From NCBI RefSeq assembly GCF_023701695.1, contig NZ_JAJOZC010000001.1, positions 992,001 to 1,056,000 on the forward strand: a stretch of 64,000 nucleotides of DNA, written 5' to 3'. A program made the position numbers and the translations under genes. The notes below the pieces were generated by a model. That model made no database searches. It saw only the letters and a list, made by a program, of their open reading frames with translations, and had not been told where the DNA came from. Positions 8,566 to 16,890 of the stretch are shown piece after piece. How positions within the stretch are numbered: position 1 is the stretch's first letter; every line of letters begins with the position of its first letter. This DNA is from Streptomyces sp. RKAG290 (GTDB lineage Bacteria > Actinomycetota > Actinomycetes > Streptomycetales > Streptomycetaceae).

Positions 8566-9945
8566 ATGTCATCCGCAGCAGCACGACAGCCCGCAACACG
8601 ACGTCAGGTCCTGGCCGGTACCGGTGCGGCCGTGGCCACCGTCGCCTTCGCCGGGGCCTTCACCGAACTCTTCGCGGGTTCCGCGGCCGCCCACGGGCAC
8701 GGCGGTTACGGCCCCTTGGTGCCCGACCCCGACGGACTGCTCGACCTGCCGAAGGGTTTCCGCTACCGGGTGCTGTCCCGGGAGGGCGACCCGCTCCGCT
8801 CAGGCGAGGGCCCCGTCCCCAGCCACTGCGACGGAATGGCCGCGTTCGCGGGCCGGCGCGGTCACGTCCGGCTGGTGCGCAACCACGAGAACCGCGTCGA
8901 CGCGGCGATCGCCGTCCCGACCGTCGAGGGGATCACCTACGACCCGATGGGCAAGGGCGGTTGCACGGCCCTCGAACTCGACAGCGACAACCACGTCCTG
9001 GGCGAACGCGTCGCCATCGCCGGTACGGCGGTGAACTGCGCGGGCGGGCGCACTCCTTGGGACACCTGGCTGACCTGCGAGGAGACCGAGGACAAGGCCG
9101 GCACCAACGGCTACACCAAGGACCACGGCTACATCTTCGAGGTGGACGGCGCCGACCCGCGCCGCACCGGCGCCGTGCCGCTGACCGCGATGGGCCGCTT
9201 CCAGCACGAGGCCATCGCGATCGATCCGCACAACGGCGTCGTCTACGAGACCGAGGACGCGTTCGAGAAGCCGTTCGGACTCTTCTACCGCTTCCTGCCC
9301 GAAAAGCCGCTGGGCGGCACGGGCTCGCTCCGGGCCGGCGGGCAGCTGGAGGCCATGCGGGTGCCGGGCGTCCCCGACCTCTCCGCGGTCCAGGAGACCG
9401 GGACGACGTTCGAGGGCATCGAGTGGGTCCCCGTACCGGATCCGCTGGCCGCCGAGACCCCCATCCGCTTCCAGGACTTCGGGCCGAAGGGCATCACCCA
9501 CGGCCAGAAGCTGGAGGGCTGCTACTGGGGCGGGTCGTCGGTCTACTTCGTCTCCAGCTTCGCCCACAGCGCCGAGGGATCGGCGGCGGACCACTTCGGA
9601 CAGGTCTGGCGCTACGAGCCGAAGCGGCGCCGTCTCACCCTGGTCATCGTCTTCGGGCCGGGCACGGACATCCAGCTGCCGGGCGAGTCCCCGGACAACA
9701 TCTGTCTGGCCTCCGACGGCGGCCTGATGGTGTGCGAGGACGGCGGCGGCGCCCAGCACGTGTTCGGTCTGACCAGGCGCGGTGAGGTGTACGCGATGGC
9801 GCGCGGCCGGCAGAACATCGGGACGCCCGAGGAGCCGGAGTGGGGCGAGTTCGCCGGGGTCACCTTCGCCCCGGACAACGGGACGATGTTCGTGAACTGC
9901 TACACGCCGGGGACGACGTTCGCGGTGACGGGACCCTGGCGCTGA
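8566..9945 (+). CDS. PhoX-family (DUF839) Tat-exported protein
   Basis: A 459-residue exported protein. The N-terminus has a twin-arginine signal TRRQVLAGTG with a hydrophobic run to about residue 45 and AAAHG near the cleavage site. The mature part matches the PhoX/DUF839 beta-propeller family: FRYRVLSREGDPL, HCDGMAAF, LVRNHENR, GGRTPWDTWLTCEETED, GRFQHEAIAIDP, EGCYWGGSSVYF and the C-terminal PDNICLASDGGLMVCEDGG. PhoX enzymes are calcium- and iron-dependent alkaline phosphatases. Many Streptomyces members are annotated only by homology, so phosphatase activity here is inferred. ATG 8566 has AGGAAG eight bases upstream. It appears to be a single-gene unit ending in a hairpin. Confidence 0.85.
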   Translation: MSSAAARQPATRRQVLAGTGAAVATVAFAGAFTELFAGSAAAHGHGGYGPLVPDPDGLLDLPKGFRYRVLSREGDPLRSGEGPVPSHCDGMAAFAGRRGHVRLVRNHENRVDAAIAVPTVEGITYDPMGKGGCTALELDSDNHVLGERVAIAGTAVNCAGGRTPWDTWLTCEETEDKAGTNGYTKDHGYIFEVDGADPRRTGAVPLTAMGRFQHEAIAIDPHNGVVYETEDAFEKPFGLFYRFLPEKPLGGTGSLRAGGQLEAMRVPGVPDLSAVQETGTTFEGIEWVPVPDPLAAETPIRFQDFGPKGITHGQKLEGCYWGGSSVYFVSSFAHSAEGSAADHFGQVWRYEPKRRRLTLVIVFGPGTDIQLPGESPDNICLASDGGLMVCEDGGGAQHVFGLTRRGEVYAMARGRQNIGTPEEPEWGEFAGVTFAPDNGTMFVNCYTPGTTFAVTGPWR

Positions 9946-9968
9946 CCGGCTGACCGGCTGACCGGCTG
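9943..9968 (+). repeat. Short tandem repeat TGACCGGC
   Basis: Three full copies of the octamer TGACCGGC followed by a partial copy begin at the phoX-like stop codon. Each copy carries a TGA, so the repeat places further stop codons in the other two frames. It may simply be replication slippage. Confidence 0.7.
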
Positions 9969-9970
9969 AG

Positions 9971-10024
9971 CACGGAGGCAGGGGGTGGGGGACGGGCTTC
10001 GGCCGCCCCGCCCCTGCCTCCGTG
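9971..10024 (+). terminator. Long hairpin after the PhoX-family gene
   Basis: Perfect 14-base arms (9971-9984 and 10011-10024) surround 26 bases that can pair further through G-rich and C-rich blocks. It lies 25 bases after the stop codon. Confidence 0.65.
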
Positions 10025-10156
10025 GCGCCGGTGCGCGGCGGCCCTTCGGCCTCACGGCGGAGCACCTGCTCGACGACTGAGTGAATCCCGGGGCCGCTTC
10101 ACGGCACAGGAGCGCCGCAGGCGGGTCCCTGTCGATCGATCAGTTACTTTCCGGAA

Positions 10157-11041
10157 GTGACCAACTCTGCACTTAAGTGGACGACGATGACCGTTCTGGG
10201 GGCGGTGCTCGGAGGCGGCCTCGTCGGCTGCGGAAGCGCCGGAGGCTCCCGCGGCGAGATCTCCGCAGCCGCGGGCCGTACCCCGGCCGCCGCGCACTCC
10301 CCGGCCCACGCCCCGTCAGCGGGTGCCCCGGCAGCGAGGAAGCCGCCCACCCTGGCGCCGGGCCCGGCCGGTCTCACCCCGGTCTTCAAGCGCGGTACGA
10401 AGAGTGCCGGCAAGGTCGTGGCGCTCACCTTCGACGCCGACATGACGGCCGACGAGGGGCCGCGCGCGGCGGAGGGCGAGCAGTTCGACAACCCGGAGCT
10501 GATCTCCCTGCTGCGCCGGCTGAAGGTCCCGGCCACGGTGTTCATGACCGGCCGGTGGGCCGAGCAGTATCCGGAGCAGGCCCGCTCCATCGGCACGGAC
10601 CCGCTCTTCGAGATCGCCAACCACTCCTACAGCCACTACGCCTTCACGTCGCCCTGCTACGGGCTGCCGACCGTGGAGAAGGACGCGATGCGCGAAGAGG
10701 TGGAACGGGCCTTCGGTGCGATCCGCCGGACCGGCGCCCGCAACGTCGTGCCGTACTTCCGCTTCCCCGGCGGCTGCTACGACGACGCCTCGCTGCGCAC
10801 GCTCGCCGCGGAGAAGGTCACGGCCGTGCAGTGGGACGTCGTCAGCGGTGACGCCTTCGCCACGGACGCGGACGCGGTGGCGGAGCAGGTGCTGGACGGG
10901 GTGCGGCCCGGTTCACTGGTCGTCATGCACTGCACCCGCAGCGCCGCACCGGTCACTGACCGGGCGGTCGGCCAGGTGGTCCCGGAACTGCGCAGGCGTG
11001 GCTACCGCTTCGTGAAGGTGTCCGAGCTGATGCGCGGCTGA
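10157..11041 (+). CDS. Polysaccharide deacetylase-family (NodB) lipoprotein
   Basis: A 294-residue carbohydrate esterase 4-type protein, likely anchored outside the membrane by the lipobox LVGC (C25). GTG 10157 is preferred over the ATG at codon 11 because it supplies the lysine-containing n-region. After an Ala/Pro-rich linker (30-75) the NodB motifs follow in order: TFDAD (91-95), HSYSH (156-160), RFPGG (202-206), D227 in QWDVVSGDA, and H258 in LVVMHC. The first motif is TFDAD rather than the canonical TFDDG, so the metal-binding aspartate is shifted or lost; the metal-binding histidines remain. Likely substrates are peptidoglycan or other cell-wall N-acetylated sugars. Confidence 0.85.
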   Translation: MTNSALKWTTMTVLGAVLGGGLVGCGSAGGSRGEISAAAGRTPAAAHSPAHAPSAGAPAARKPPTLAPGPAGLTPVFKRGTKSAGKVVALTFDADMTADEGPRAAEGEQFDNPELISLLRRLKVPATVFMTGRWAEQYPEQARSIGTDPLFEIANHSYSHYAFTSPCYGLPTVEKDAMREEVERAFGAIRRTGARNVVPYFRFPGGCYDDASLRTLAAEKVTAVQWDVVSGDAFATDADAVAEQVLDGVRPGSLVVMHCTRSAAPVTDRAVGQVVPELRRRGYRFVKVSELMRG

Positions 11042-11047
11042 CCCGCC

Positions 11048-11248
11048 TCAGCCCGAGCACGCCGAGCGCTGGGCCTCCTGCCATTCGCAGACCGGGCAGA
11101 GCGTGATCCCCTTCACCGACTCGGGATACTCGGTCGGCTTCCGGCAGAGCACGCACTCCGCGTACGGCGGCCCGCCGGCCACCCCCGGGGAAGCGGCCGG
11201 CGCCTCGCAGTACGACTCTTCCGCGCGCCCCTGCATGCCCTCATTCAT
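11048..11248 (-). CDS. Small zinc-ribbon-like protein
   Basis: A 66-residue protein from ATG 11248. Two CxxC pairs, CVLC and CPVC, are separated by 20 residues in the segment from AECVLCRKPTEYPESVKG to ITLCPVCEWQEAQ, the layout of a small zinc ribbon. The first 30 residues are low-complexity. It converges with the deacetylase gene, whose stop codon is 6 bases away. The spacing of the cysteines and the conserved-looking core make it a probable real gene even though it is short. Function unknown. Confidence 0.6.
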   Translation of the reverse strand: MNEGMQGRAEESYCEAPAASPGVAGGPPYAECVLCRKPTEYPESVKGITLCPVCEWQEAQRSACSG

Positions 11249-11262
11249 GTGTACGAGCCTAC

Positions 11263-11934
11263 TCATCCGCGTACCGAAGTGAGCCTGCAGGCGAGCGCGC
11301 CCGCCGCGGCCGCCACGACGACTGCCAGGAACAGCGGGAGCAGCGGCACCCGGACCGTGCCGGTGAGCGAACCGGTGACCAGACCCGTCACCGCTTCGTT
11401 CGCGGGCGAACCGGTGGTGACCAGGGCGAGGAGCACGGCGAGCACGGTCGCCGCCATGGACCAGCCGCGCCGGTGCAGCAGCGGACGGGTGCACAGCGCG
11501 CCGGCCGCCGCGCCCAGCAGGACGCAGCAGGCGGTGGCGAGGAGGCCGGCGGCCCCGGCGGACGGGAGCGGGACCTTCACCCGGTGGTCGGTGGAGGCCG
11601 GTTCGCTGATCAGCAGCACGGTCGCGGTGGTGGCCGCGCCCAGCAGCCCGGCGCAGCCCAGTGCGGCGAGCAGCGACGCCAGATGGGCCCGCGGCTGTCC
11701 GCCGGCCGCCGCGGCGACGACGGTCCGGGCCGCGGGCGGTTCCTGGTTGACGCAGACGTGCACCAGCCAGGCGGTGACGGGCAGCAGGCCGGCAGCGGCG
11801 TAGCCGAGCGAGTCCAGCACGGGCTGTCCCGAGCGGACGCCGACGGCCAGGAAGGCCAGGTACAGGAACACCGGCGCGAGCCAGCGCTGGGAGCGGACCA
11901 GCAGGGCGGTCTGGTAGCGGAGCAGGGCGGTCAT
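11263..11934 (-). CDS. ABC transporter membrane protein (small, ABC-2-like)
   Basis: A 223-residue integral membrane protein with about six predicted membrane spans (for example WLAPVFLYLAFLAVGV, LASLLAALGCAGLLGAATTA, LLPLFLAVVVAAAAGAL). Its ATG 11934 overlaps the stop codon of the ABC ATPase gene in an ATGA arrangement, so it should be the permease partner of that ATPase. Substrate and direction of transport cannot be told; the fused-looking pair of one ATPase and one short permease is commoner in exporters. The sequence has no family signature I can name with confidence. Confidence 0.75.
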   Translation of the reverse strand: MTALLRYQTALLVRSQRWLAPVFLYLAFLAVGVRSGQPVLDSLGYAAAGLLPVTAWLVHVCVNQEPPAARTVVAAAAGGQPRAHLASLLAALGCAGLLGAATTATVLLISEPASTDHRVKVPLPSAGAAGLLATACCVLLGAAAGALCTRPLLHRRGWSMAATVLAVLLALVTTGSPANEAVTGLVTGSLTGTVRVPLLPLFLAVVVAAAAGALACRLTSVRG

Positions 11935-12838
11935 GGTGCCTCGTCGCGGTCGAGGGGGGCCGCTCCGGCCGTGCGGGCCGCGGAGTCGCCGGGCACGGTC
12001 GAGAGGTGCCGGATGTGCCAGGGCGGGCGGGCCGCGAGCAGGGCGCTCAGCAGCGCGTCGGAGTACGGGGCCGCGACGGTCAGCCGCAGCGCGCCGTCCT
12101 CGCCCGGGGTCTGTGCGGGGTCGCCCGGCAGGCCGGTGGGCGGCGGTGTGCCCGGCGGGCCCGCCACCTCGATCCGCACCCGGGGCCCGGCACCCGCCCC
12201 GGCCCGCGCGAGGGGGCCGGGACGAGCCCGTGGCCCTCGACGCGGAACGCGGCGTCGACCGCGCCGGCGAGCCGGCGCGGGTCGTGATCGACGAAGACGA
12301 CGGTGGCGCCCGCGGCGACGCGCTCGGCGACGGCCCGGTCCAGTTCGTCACGGGCAGCGGTGTCCAGACCGGTCCAGGCCTCGTCCAGCACCAGCAGCTC
12401 CGGTTCGGCGAGCAGCGCCTGGGCGACGGCGACCTTCTGGCTGGTGCCCTTGGAGAGCTCCGGCAGCGGCGTCCGGGCGTGCCCGGCTGCGCCGAAGCGG
12501 GTCAGCCACGCCTCCGCGCGCCCGGCCGCTTCGGCCGTGCCCAGCCCGTGGATCCTGCCGAGGTGGACGAGATATCCGGCGGCGGTGAACGGCAGCTCCG
12601 CGGGGAACCGCTCGGGCACGTACGCCGTGCGCGGCCTGGCACCGGAGATCCGGCCCTCGGTGGGGGCGTCGATGCCGGCGAGGAGCCGCAACAGGGTGGA
12701 CTTGCCCGTGCCGTTGGCCCCTTCGATCCGGACGAGGGCGCGCTCGGGCAGGCCGAGGTCGACCCCGCGCAGCACCCAGGGTCCGGCGAGGCCGTACCGC
12801 CGGCCCACGCCCTGCAGGCGGAGCGGTCCGGTTCTCAG
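11931..12838 (-). pseudogene. ABC transporter ATP-binding protein, frameshifted near the C-terminus
   Basis: An ABC ATPase with Walker A GANGTGKST, Q-loop region RTAYVPERFP, signature LSKGTSQKVAVAQAL, Walker B LLVLDEAWTGLD and switch FVDHDPRR, all in one frame. After VEGHGLVPAP the frame runs off. The C-terminal tail LARAGAGAGPRVRIEVAG through to LDRDEAP continues in another frame to TGA at 11931. One extra base in the GGGGG run at 12212-12216 restores a 302-residue protein. The start is unclear: no ATG or GTG lies at the junction with the upstream AIM24 gene. CTG 12838, overlapping that gene's TGA, or GTG 12808 are the options. It pairs with the overlapping membrane protein. Confidence 0.8.
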
Positions 12839-13512
12839 TTGGCCGACGCCTTCTCGGTCTTGAGCTCGCTGGGACGTACGATCACGAACCCCTCGCCGTC
12901 CAGACGCAGCTGAACGGCCTCGCCCGAGCCACCGCGCAGCATCGAGCCGACGCTCTGGGAGCGGTGCAGCGAGGTGTTCAGGTGGGCGCTCCAGCCGACG
13001 ACCGCGTCCGTGTCGACGCACACCGGCTGCTGAGGCGTGACGGGGATCACTATGGGGTGCCCCTCACACATCAGGCCGAGCTTGCCGTAGCCGCTGAAGA
13101 CGCTGTTGAAGAGTCCGCCGCCGGTCATCCCGGCGCCCTTCACGGTCTTTATCTCGTAGGCGAGGGTGGCGTCGAAACAGAGGACGTTGCGGCCGTTGAT
13201 GGTGAGGACGTCGCCCTGCTCCATCTCCACGATGAAGCAGTTGGCCGCCTCGTGCGCGAACCACGCCTCGCCCTGGCCCCGCACCGCCATCAGCGGCAGG
13301 CCCTCGCCGGTGACGGCGCGCTTGAGCATGCCGCCGAGCCCCTGGCCCTTGCGCTCGAACTGGAGATCACCACGGAAGGCGACCATCGATCCCTGGCGGG
13401 CGTGCATTTCGCCGCTGACCGCGTACTTGATGGATTTGGCGTTCTGCAAGGTCATTCCGGGGGCGGTGGCCTGCTGTGCCATGTGCTCGCTGGAGAAAAG
13501 ATCGCTCTTCAT
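12835..13512 (-). CDS. AIM24/TIGR00266-family protein
   Basis: A 225-residue cytosolic protein of the AIM24 family, a beta-helix-like fold also found in mitochondria but of poorly defined bacterial function. Typical features are MVAFRGDLQFERKGQG, a Gly-rich loop GGGLFNSVFSGYGKLGL and the repeating strand pattern up to HLNTSLHRSQSVGSMLRGGSGEA. ATG 13512 is chosen because it gives the common MKSDLF start; an in-frame ATG three codons earlier is possible. The stop codon overlaps the start region of the ABC ATPase downstream, so these three genes probably form one operon. Confidence 0.8.
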   Translation of the reverse strand: MKSDLFSSEHMAQQATAPGMTLQNAKSIKYAVSGEMHARQGSMVAFRGDLQFERKGQGLGGMLKRAVTGEGLPLMAVRGQGEAWFAHEAANCFIVEMEQGDVLTINGRNVLCFDATLAYEIKTVKGAGMTGGGLFNSVFSGYGKLGLMCEGHPIVIPVTPQQPVCVDTDAVVGWSAHLNTSLHRSQSVGSMLRGGSGEAVQLRLDGEGFVIVRPSELKTEKASAN

Positions 13513-13583
13513 GCGGTGCATCCTCACCCGGAGCGGTTCATTCCGCCAAGAACGTTCTTCCGGGCGGCTGGCAGACTGGTCGG

Positions 13584-14330
13584 GTGAGCAGCGACGACAC
13601 CCCCGAAACCCCGTCCGAGCCCGCCGGTCTGCCGGCGGACAGCCCCTTCCGTAACGAGCGGACCGACCGGGACGAGGCGCAGCAGTACGTGCTCCCGCTG
13701 GTGGTGCACATCGAGAAGACGGCTCCCCCGGCCCGGACCGATGCGCTCCGCACAGCCGCCCGTGCGGTGCTGGTGATGCTCTCCGACGAGCGGTCGGCGG
13801 GCGAGGGCGAGTGGGCGCAGGTGATGCGGGACTGGCAGGACGCCCGGATCCGCAAGGTGGTGCGACGGGCGCGCGGCGCGGAGTGGCGCAAGGCATGCGC
13901 GCTGCCCGGCATCACGGTCACCGGCGAGAGCGCCGAGGTGCGGGTCTTCCCGCCGGTGCCGCTGGACGGCTGGCCGAAGGAGCTCGCGAAGCTCCAGGTC
14001 TCCGGGACGGACCTGGACGATCCCGAGCCGCCCGCCGCGCCCGACCTCGCCGGGCCGGTCCTCTGGCTGAACCCGGACCTCGACATGTCGGCCGGCAAGG
14101 AGATGGCACAGGCCGGGCACGGAGCCCAGCTCGCCTGGTGGGAGCTGTCGGAGACGGAGCGCAAGACGTGGCGCGAGGCGGGCTTCCCCCTCTCGGTCTC
14201 CACTCCGCAGGCGGGCCGCTGGCAGGAACTCACGGTGAGCGGACTGCCGGTGGTGCAGGATGCCGGATTCACCGAGATCGCCCCGGGGTCCTGCACGGTG
14301 GTCGCCGATCACCCGGCGCTGCGCCGCTGA
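13584..14330 (+). CDS. Peptidyl-tRNA hydrolase 2 (PTH2)-like protein
   Basis: A 248-residue protein. The C-terminal 100 residues carry the PTH2 pattern PDLDMSAGKEMAQAGHGAQ (about 164-182), where the Asp, Ser, Lys and Gln/His match the fold of archaeal and eukaryotic peptidyl-tRNA hydrolase 2. The N-terminal 150 residues form an extra domain (YVLPLVVHIEKTAPP onward) with many Arg residues. Bacteria normally use the unrelated Pth1, so this may act as a spare hydrolase or have another role. Start is GTG 13584, divergent from the AIM24 gene with 71 bases between. Confidence 0.7.
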   Translation: MSSDDTPETPSEPAGLPADSPFRNERTDRDEAQQYVLPLVVHIEKTAPPARTDALRTAARAVLVMLSDERSAGEGEWAQVMRDWQDARIRKVVRRARGAEWRKACALPGITVTGESAEVRVFPPVPLDGWPKELAKLQVSGTDLDDPEPPAAPDLAGPVLWLNPDLDMSAGKEMAQAGHGAQLAWWELSETERKTWREAGFPLSVSTPQAGRWQELTVSGLPVVQDAGFTEIAPGSCTVVADHPALRR

Positions 14331-14513
14331 TCCGTCCGCGACCTTTCACAGATTTCTGCCCGATCCGTTGAATGGTCCGTTCCGTCGATACGTATCCCCT
14401 GACATCGCCGCACTGGCAATACTGCCCGGTAGGTTGAACGGCCGGTCAGTCCACGGCCGTTGCGACCGGCGGTTGATTGGACGCCGTCACGCCTCGGCCC
14501 GGGAGAGACCTCT

Positions 14514-15251
14514 GTGCGACGCATCAACGGAACGGCCCTCATCATCGCGGCACTCGTCGCCACGCTCGGCGCGCTCGCCTACCCGGTCTGGTCGTACGCC
14601 GACCGCTCCGGCACGGGTCAGGCCAATCTCGACGCGTCGACCACCGCCACCCAGTGGGGCCCGCTCTCCGCGACCGACCGGGACTTCCTGGTCAAGGTCC
14701 GCCTGGCGGGGCTCTGGGAGCTGCCCGCCGGGCAGCAGGCCATCCAACGGGCGCCGACCGCGGCGATCACGGCGGCCGGGGACCACCTGGTGGTCGGCCA
14801 CACCGAACTGGACCGCCGGTCACGGGACGTGGCCGCCAAACTCGGCGTGGAGCTGCCCAACCAGCCGAACGAGCAGCAGCAGGGCTGGCTGCGCGAGCTG
14901 ACCGCGGCGAGCGGCCAGGAGTACGAGCGGAAGTTCGCCAATCTGCTGCGGAACGCGCACGGCAAGGTCTTCGCGCTGATCGCCCTGGTCCGCCACACCA
15001 CCCGCAACACGCTGATCCGACAGCTGGCGACTGACGCCAACCAGACCGTGCTCGACCACATCACCATGCTGGAGGGCACGGGCTTCGTCGACTTCGACGG
15101 GATCGCCCGCGAGGCGGCCGGGGCGGCGACGGCCAGCCCGACCGGGCCGCCGGCGGCTCCGAGCGGAGCGGTCCTGCCGCTGCCGGTTCCGGCATCCCCG
15201 ACCGGGGACCAGTCGTTCACCTCGCGGCCCTCCATGGCACCGATGCCCTGA
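14514..15251 (+). CDS. DUF4142-family exported or membrane-anchored protein
   Basis: A 245-residue protein starting at GTG 14514 with GGGAGAG upstream. Residues 5-28 (INGTALIIAALVATLGALAYPVW) form an uncleaved signal or anchor. The core (about 50-195) is a ferritin-like four-helix DUF4142 domain: LSATDRDFLVKVRLAGLWE, a QQAIQRAPTAAITAAGDHLV helix, and HITMLEGTGFVDF at the end. The last 40 residues are Pro/Ala/Ser-rich. DUF4142 proteins are extracytoplasmic and of unknown function. Metal ligands typical of ferritins are not obvious. Confidence 0.7.
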   Translation: MRRINGTALIIAALVATLGALAYPVWSYADRSGTGQANLDASTTATQWGPLSATDRDFLVKVRLAGLWELPAGQQAIQRAPTAAITAAGDHLVVGHTELDRRSRDVAAKLGVELPNQPNEQQQGWLRELTAASGQEYERKFANLLRNAHGKVFALIALVRHTTRNTLIRQLATDANQTVLDHITMLEGTGFVDFDGIAREAAGAATASPTGPPAAPSGAVLPLPVPASPTGDQSFTSRPSMAPMP

Positions 15252-15273
15252 GCCACGACCCGGACCACGGAAC

Positions 15274-15306
15274 AGGTTCCGGGCCGCGGCGGGCGGCCCG
15301 GAACCT
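15274..15306 (+). terminator. Hairpin after the DUF4142 gene
   Basis: Perfect 13-base arms (15274-15286, 15294-15306) with a seven-base loop, 22 bases past the stop codon. Confidence 0.7.
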
Positions 15307-15394
15307 CAAATCGAGCTCTGAACGTCCCCCTCTTCGGATTCGCCGCCGTGCGCCGGGGTCATTACCCCTGCACGGAGCGGAGTAGGGGGACACC

Positions 15395-16885
15395 ATGAAG
15401 CTGGGAATCGGTATCGGCTGGCGGCCGGAGATCGCCGACGCGGTGGAGGCACTGCCGGGGATCGACTGGGTGGAAGCGGTCGCGGAGAACCTCTGCGCCG
15501 ACCACCTGCCCGCCTCCCTGGCGCGGCTGAGGGAGCGCGGTGTCACGGTGGTGCCGCACGGGGTCTCGCTCGGTCTCGGCGGCGCCGACCGCCCCGACCC
15601 CGGCCGGCTCGCCGACCTCGCGGCACGCGCCGCGCTGCTGGGCACGCCGCTGGTGACCGAGCACATCGCGTTCGTACGGGCGGGCGGACCGCGCACCGCG
15701 TCGCCGGTGTTGGAAGCGGGGCACCTGCTCCCCGTGCCGCGCACCTGGGCCGCGCTGGACGTGCTGTGCGAGAACGTGCGGATCGCGCAGGACTCGCTGC
15801 CGGTGCCGCTGGCCCTGGAGAACATCGCGGCATTGATCTCCTGGCCTGACGAGGAGTTGACCGAGGGGCAGTTCCTGGCGGAGCTGGTCGAGCGCACTGG
15901 GGTGCGGCTGCTCATCGACGTGGCCAATCTGCACATCAACCACGTCAACCGGGGCGAGGACCCGGCCAGGGCGCTCGACGAGCTGCCGGTGGAGGCCATC
16001 GCGTACGTGCACGTGGCGGGCGGCATCGAGCGGGACGGCGTCTGGCACGACACGCACGCCCACCCGGTCACCGCACCCGTTCTCGGCATCCTCGCCGAAC
16101 TGCGCTCCCGGGTCACGCCGCCCGGCGTCCTGCTGGAGCGCGACGACGACTTCCCGCCGGCCGCTGAGCTGGCGGGCGAACTGGACGCGATCCGCGCCAC
16201 GCTGGACGCCGGCCGGGGCGAGGTACGGCCGGCGTCCAGCGTGGCCGCGCGCCCCGGCTCACCGGCCGCGACCGCCCGCGCGGACGGCGACGGGGGCCGC
16301 GCGCCTCACGGCGACACCGCCGCCGTAACCGAGCAGACGACCGAAGCCGTACGGGACGCCGAGGCCGCACCCGAGCAGACAACCGACGCCGTAGGTGAAG
16401 CCGCCGTACCCAACCGGATGACCGACGTCGCACGTGAAGCCGCCGTGCCCGGACGGGACGGGCAGGCGGACGCCGACGCCGCGCGGGACCGGGTCGCGGT
16501 CGCGCAGGCCTCGCTGCTCTCCGCCCTGGTCGCCGGCACCCCGGCCCCTGAGGGCTTCGACCACCGCAGGCTCGGCATCCAGAGCCGGGCGCTGGCCGCC
16601 AAGCGCGCCGATGTCGTCGCCAAGGTGGCGCCCGAGCTCCCGGAGATCCTGGGGCAGGCCTACCGGGGCGAGTTCCTCGCGTACGCCAGGACCCGGCCGA
16701 TGGCCGCCGGATACCGGCGCGACGCACTGGACTTCGCCGAGCAACTGCTCATCGCCGGCCGCCCCGGGGAGGACGACGTCCGCCGGCGGCTGACCTACTG
16801 GTGGCAGGACCGTGCGGCTCCACGGCCGCCCCGCCGCGCCACCCGGCTGGCCCGGGCCGCCCGTTCCGTACTCGTGGGAAGGTGA
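15395..16885 (+). CDS. DUF692/MNIO-family iron oxygenase with C-terminal partner-like domain
   Basis: A 496-residue protein with three parts. Residues 1-275 are a TIM-barrel DUF692 domain, the multinuclear non-haem iron-dependent oxidase (MNIO) family of MbnB, TglH and ChrH that modifies cysteine or other side chains in peptides. Likely metal ligands are all present: H55, H90, E142 (ALENIAAL), D175/N178/H180 ([13 protein letters not shown]), H206, H218/H221/H223 (WHDTHAH) and E248. Residues 276-375 are a degenerate Ala/Asp-rich linker. Residues 376-496 are an all-helical domain ([21 protein letters not shown]), similar in place to the partner proteins of other MNIO enzymes but fused here. ATG 15395 follows AGTAGGGGG. 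The stop is 5 bases before the Cys-tail gene, which is the obvious candidate substrate. Confidence 0.9.
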   Translation: MKLGIGIGWRPEIADAVEALPGIDWVEAVAENLCADHLPASLARLRERGVTVVPHGVSLGLGGADRPDPGRLADLAARAALLGTPLVTEHIAFVRAGGPRTASPVLEAGHLLPVPRTWAALDVLCENVRIAQDSLPVPLALENIAALISWPDEELTEGQFLAELVERTGVRLLIDVANLHINHVNRGEDPARALDELPVEAIAYVHVAGGIERDGVWHDTHAHPVTAPVLGILAELRSRVTPPGVLLERDDDFPPAAELAGELDAIRATLDAGRGEVRPASSVAARPGSPAATARADGDGGRAPHGDTAAVTEQTTEAVRDAEAAPEQTTDAVGEAAVPNRMTDVAREAAVPGRDGQADADAARDRVAVAQASLLSALVAGTPAPEGFDHRRLGIQSRALAAKRADVVAKVAPELPEILGQAYRGEFLAYARTRPMAAGYRRDALDFAEQLLIAGRPGEDDVRRRLTYWWQDRAAPRPPRRATRLARAARSVLVGR

Positions 16886-16890
16886 CCGCG

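Noticed and set aside
9943..9968. Attachment site or recombination hotspot at the TGACCGGC repeats
   Set aside because: There is no integrase, tRNA or second copy nearby; simple slippage after a stop codon is enough.
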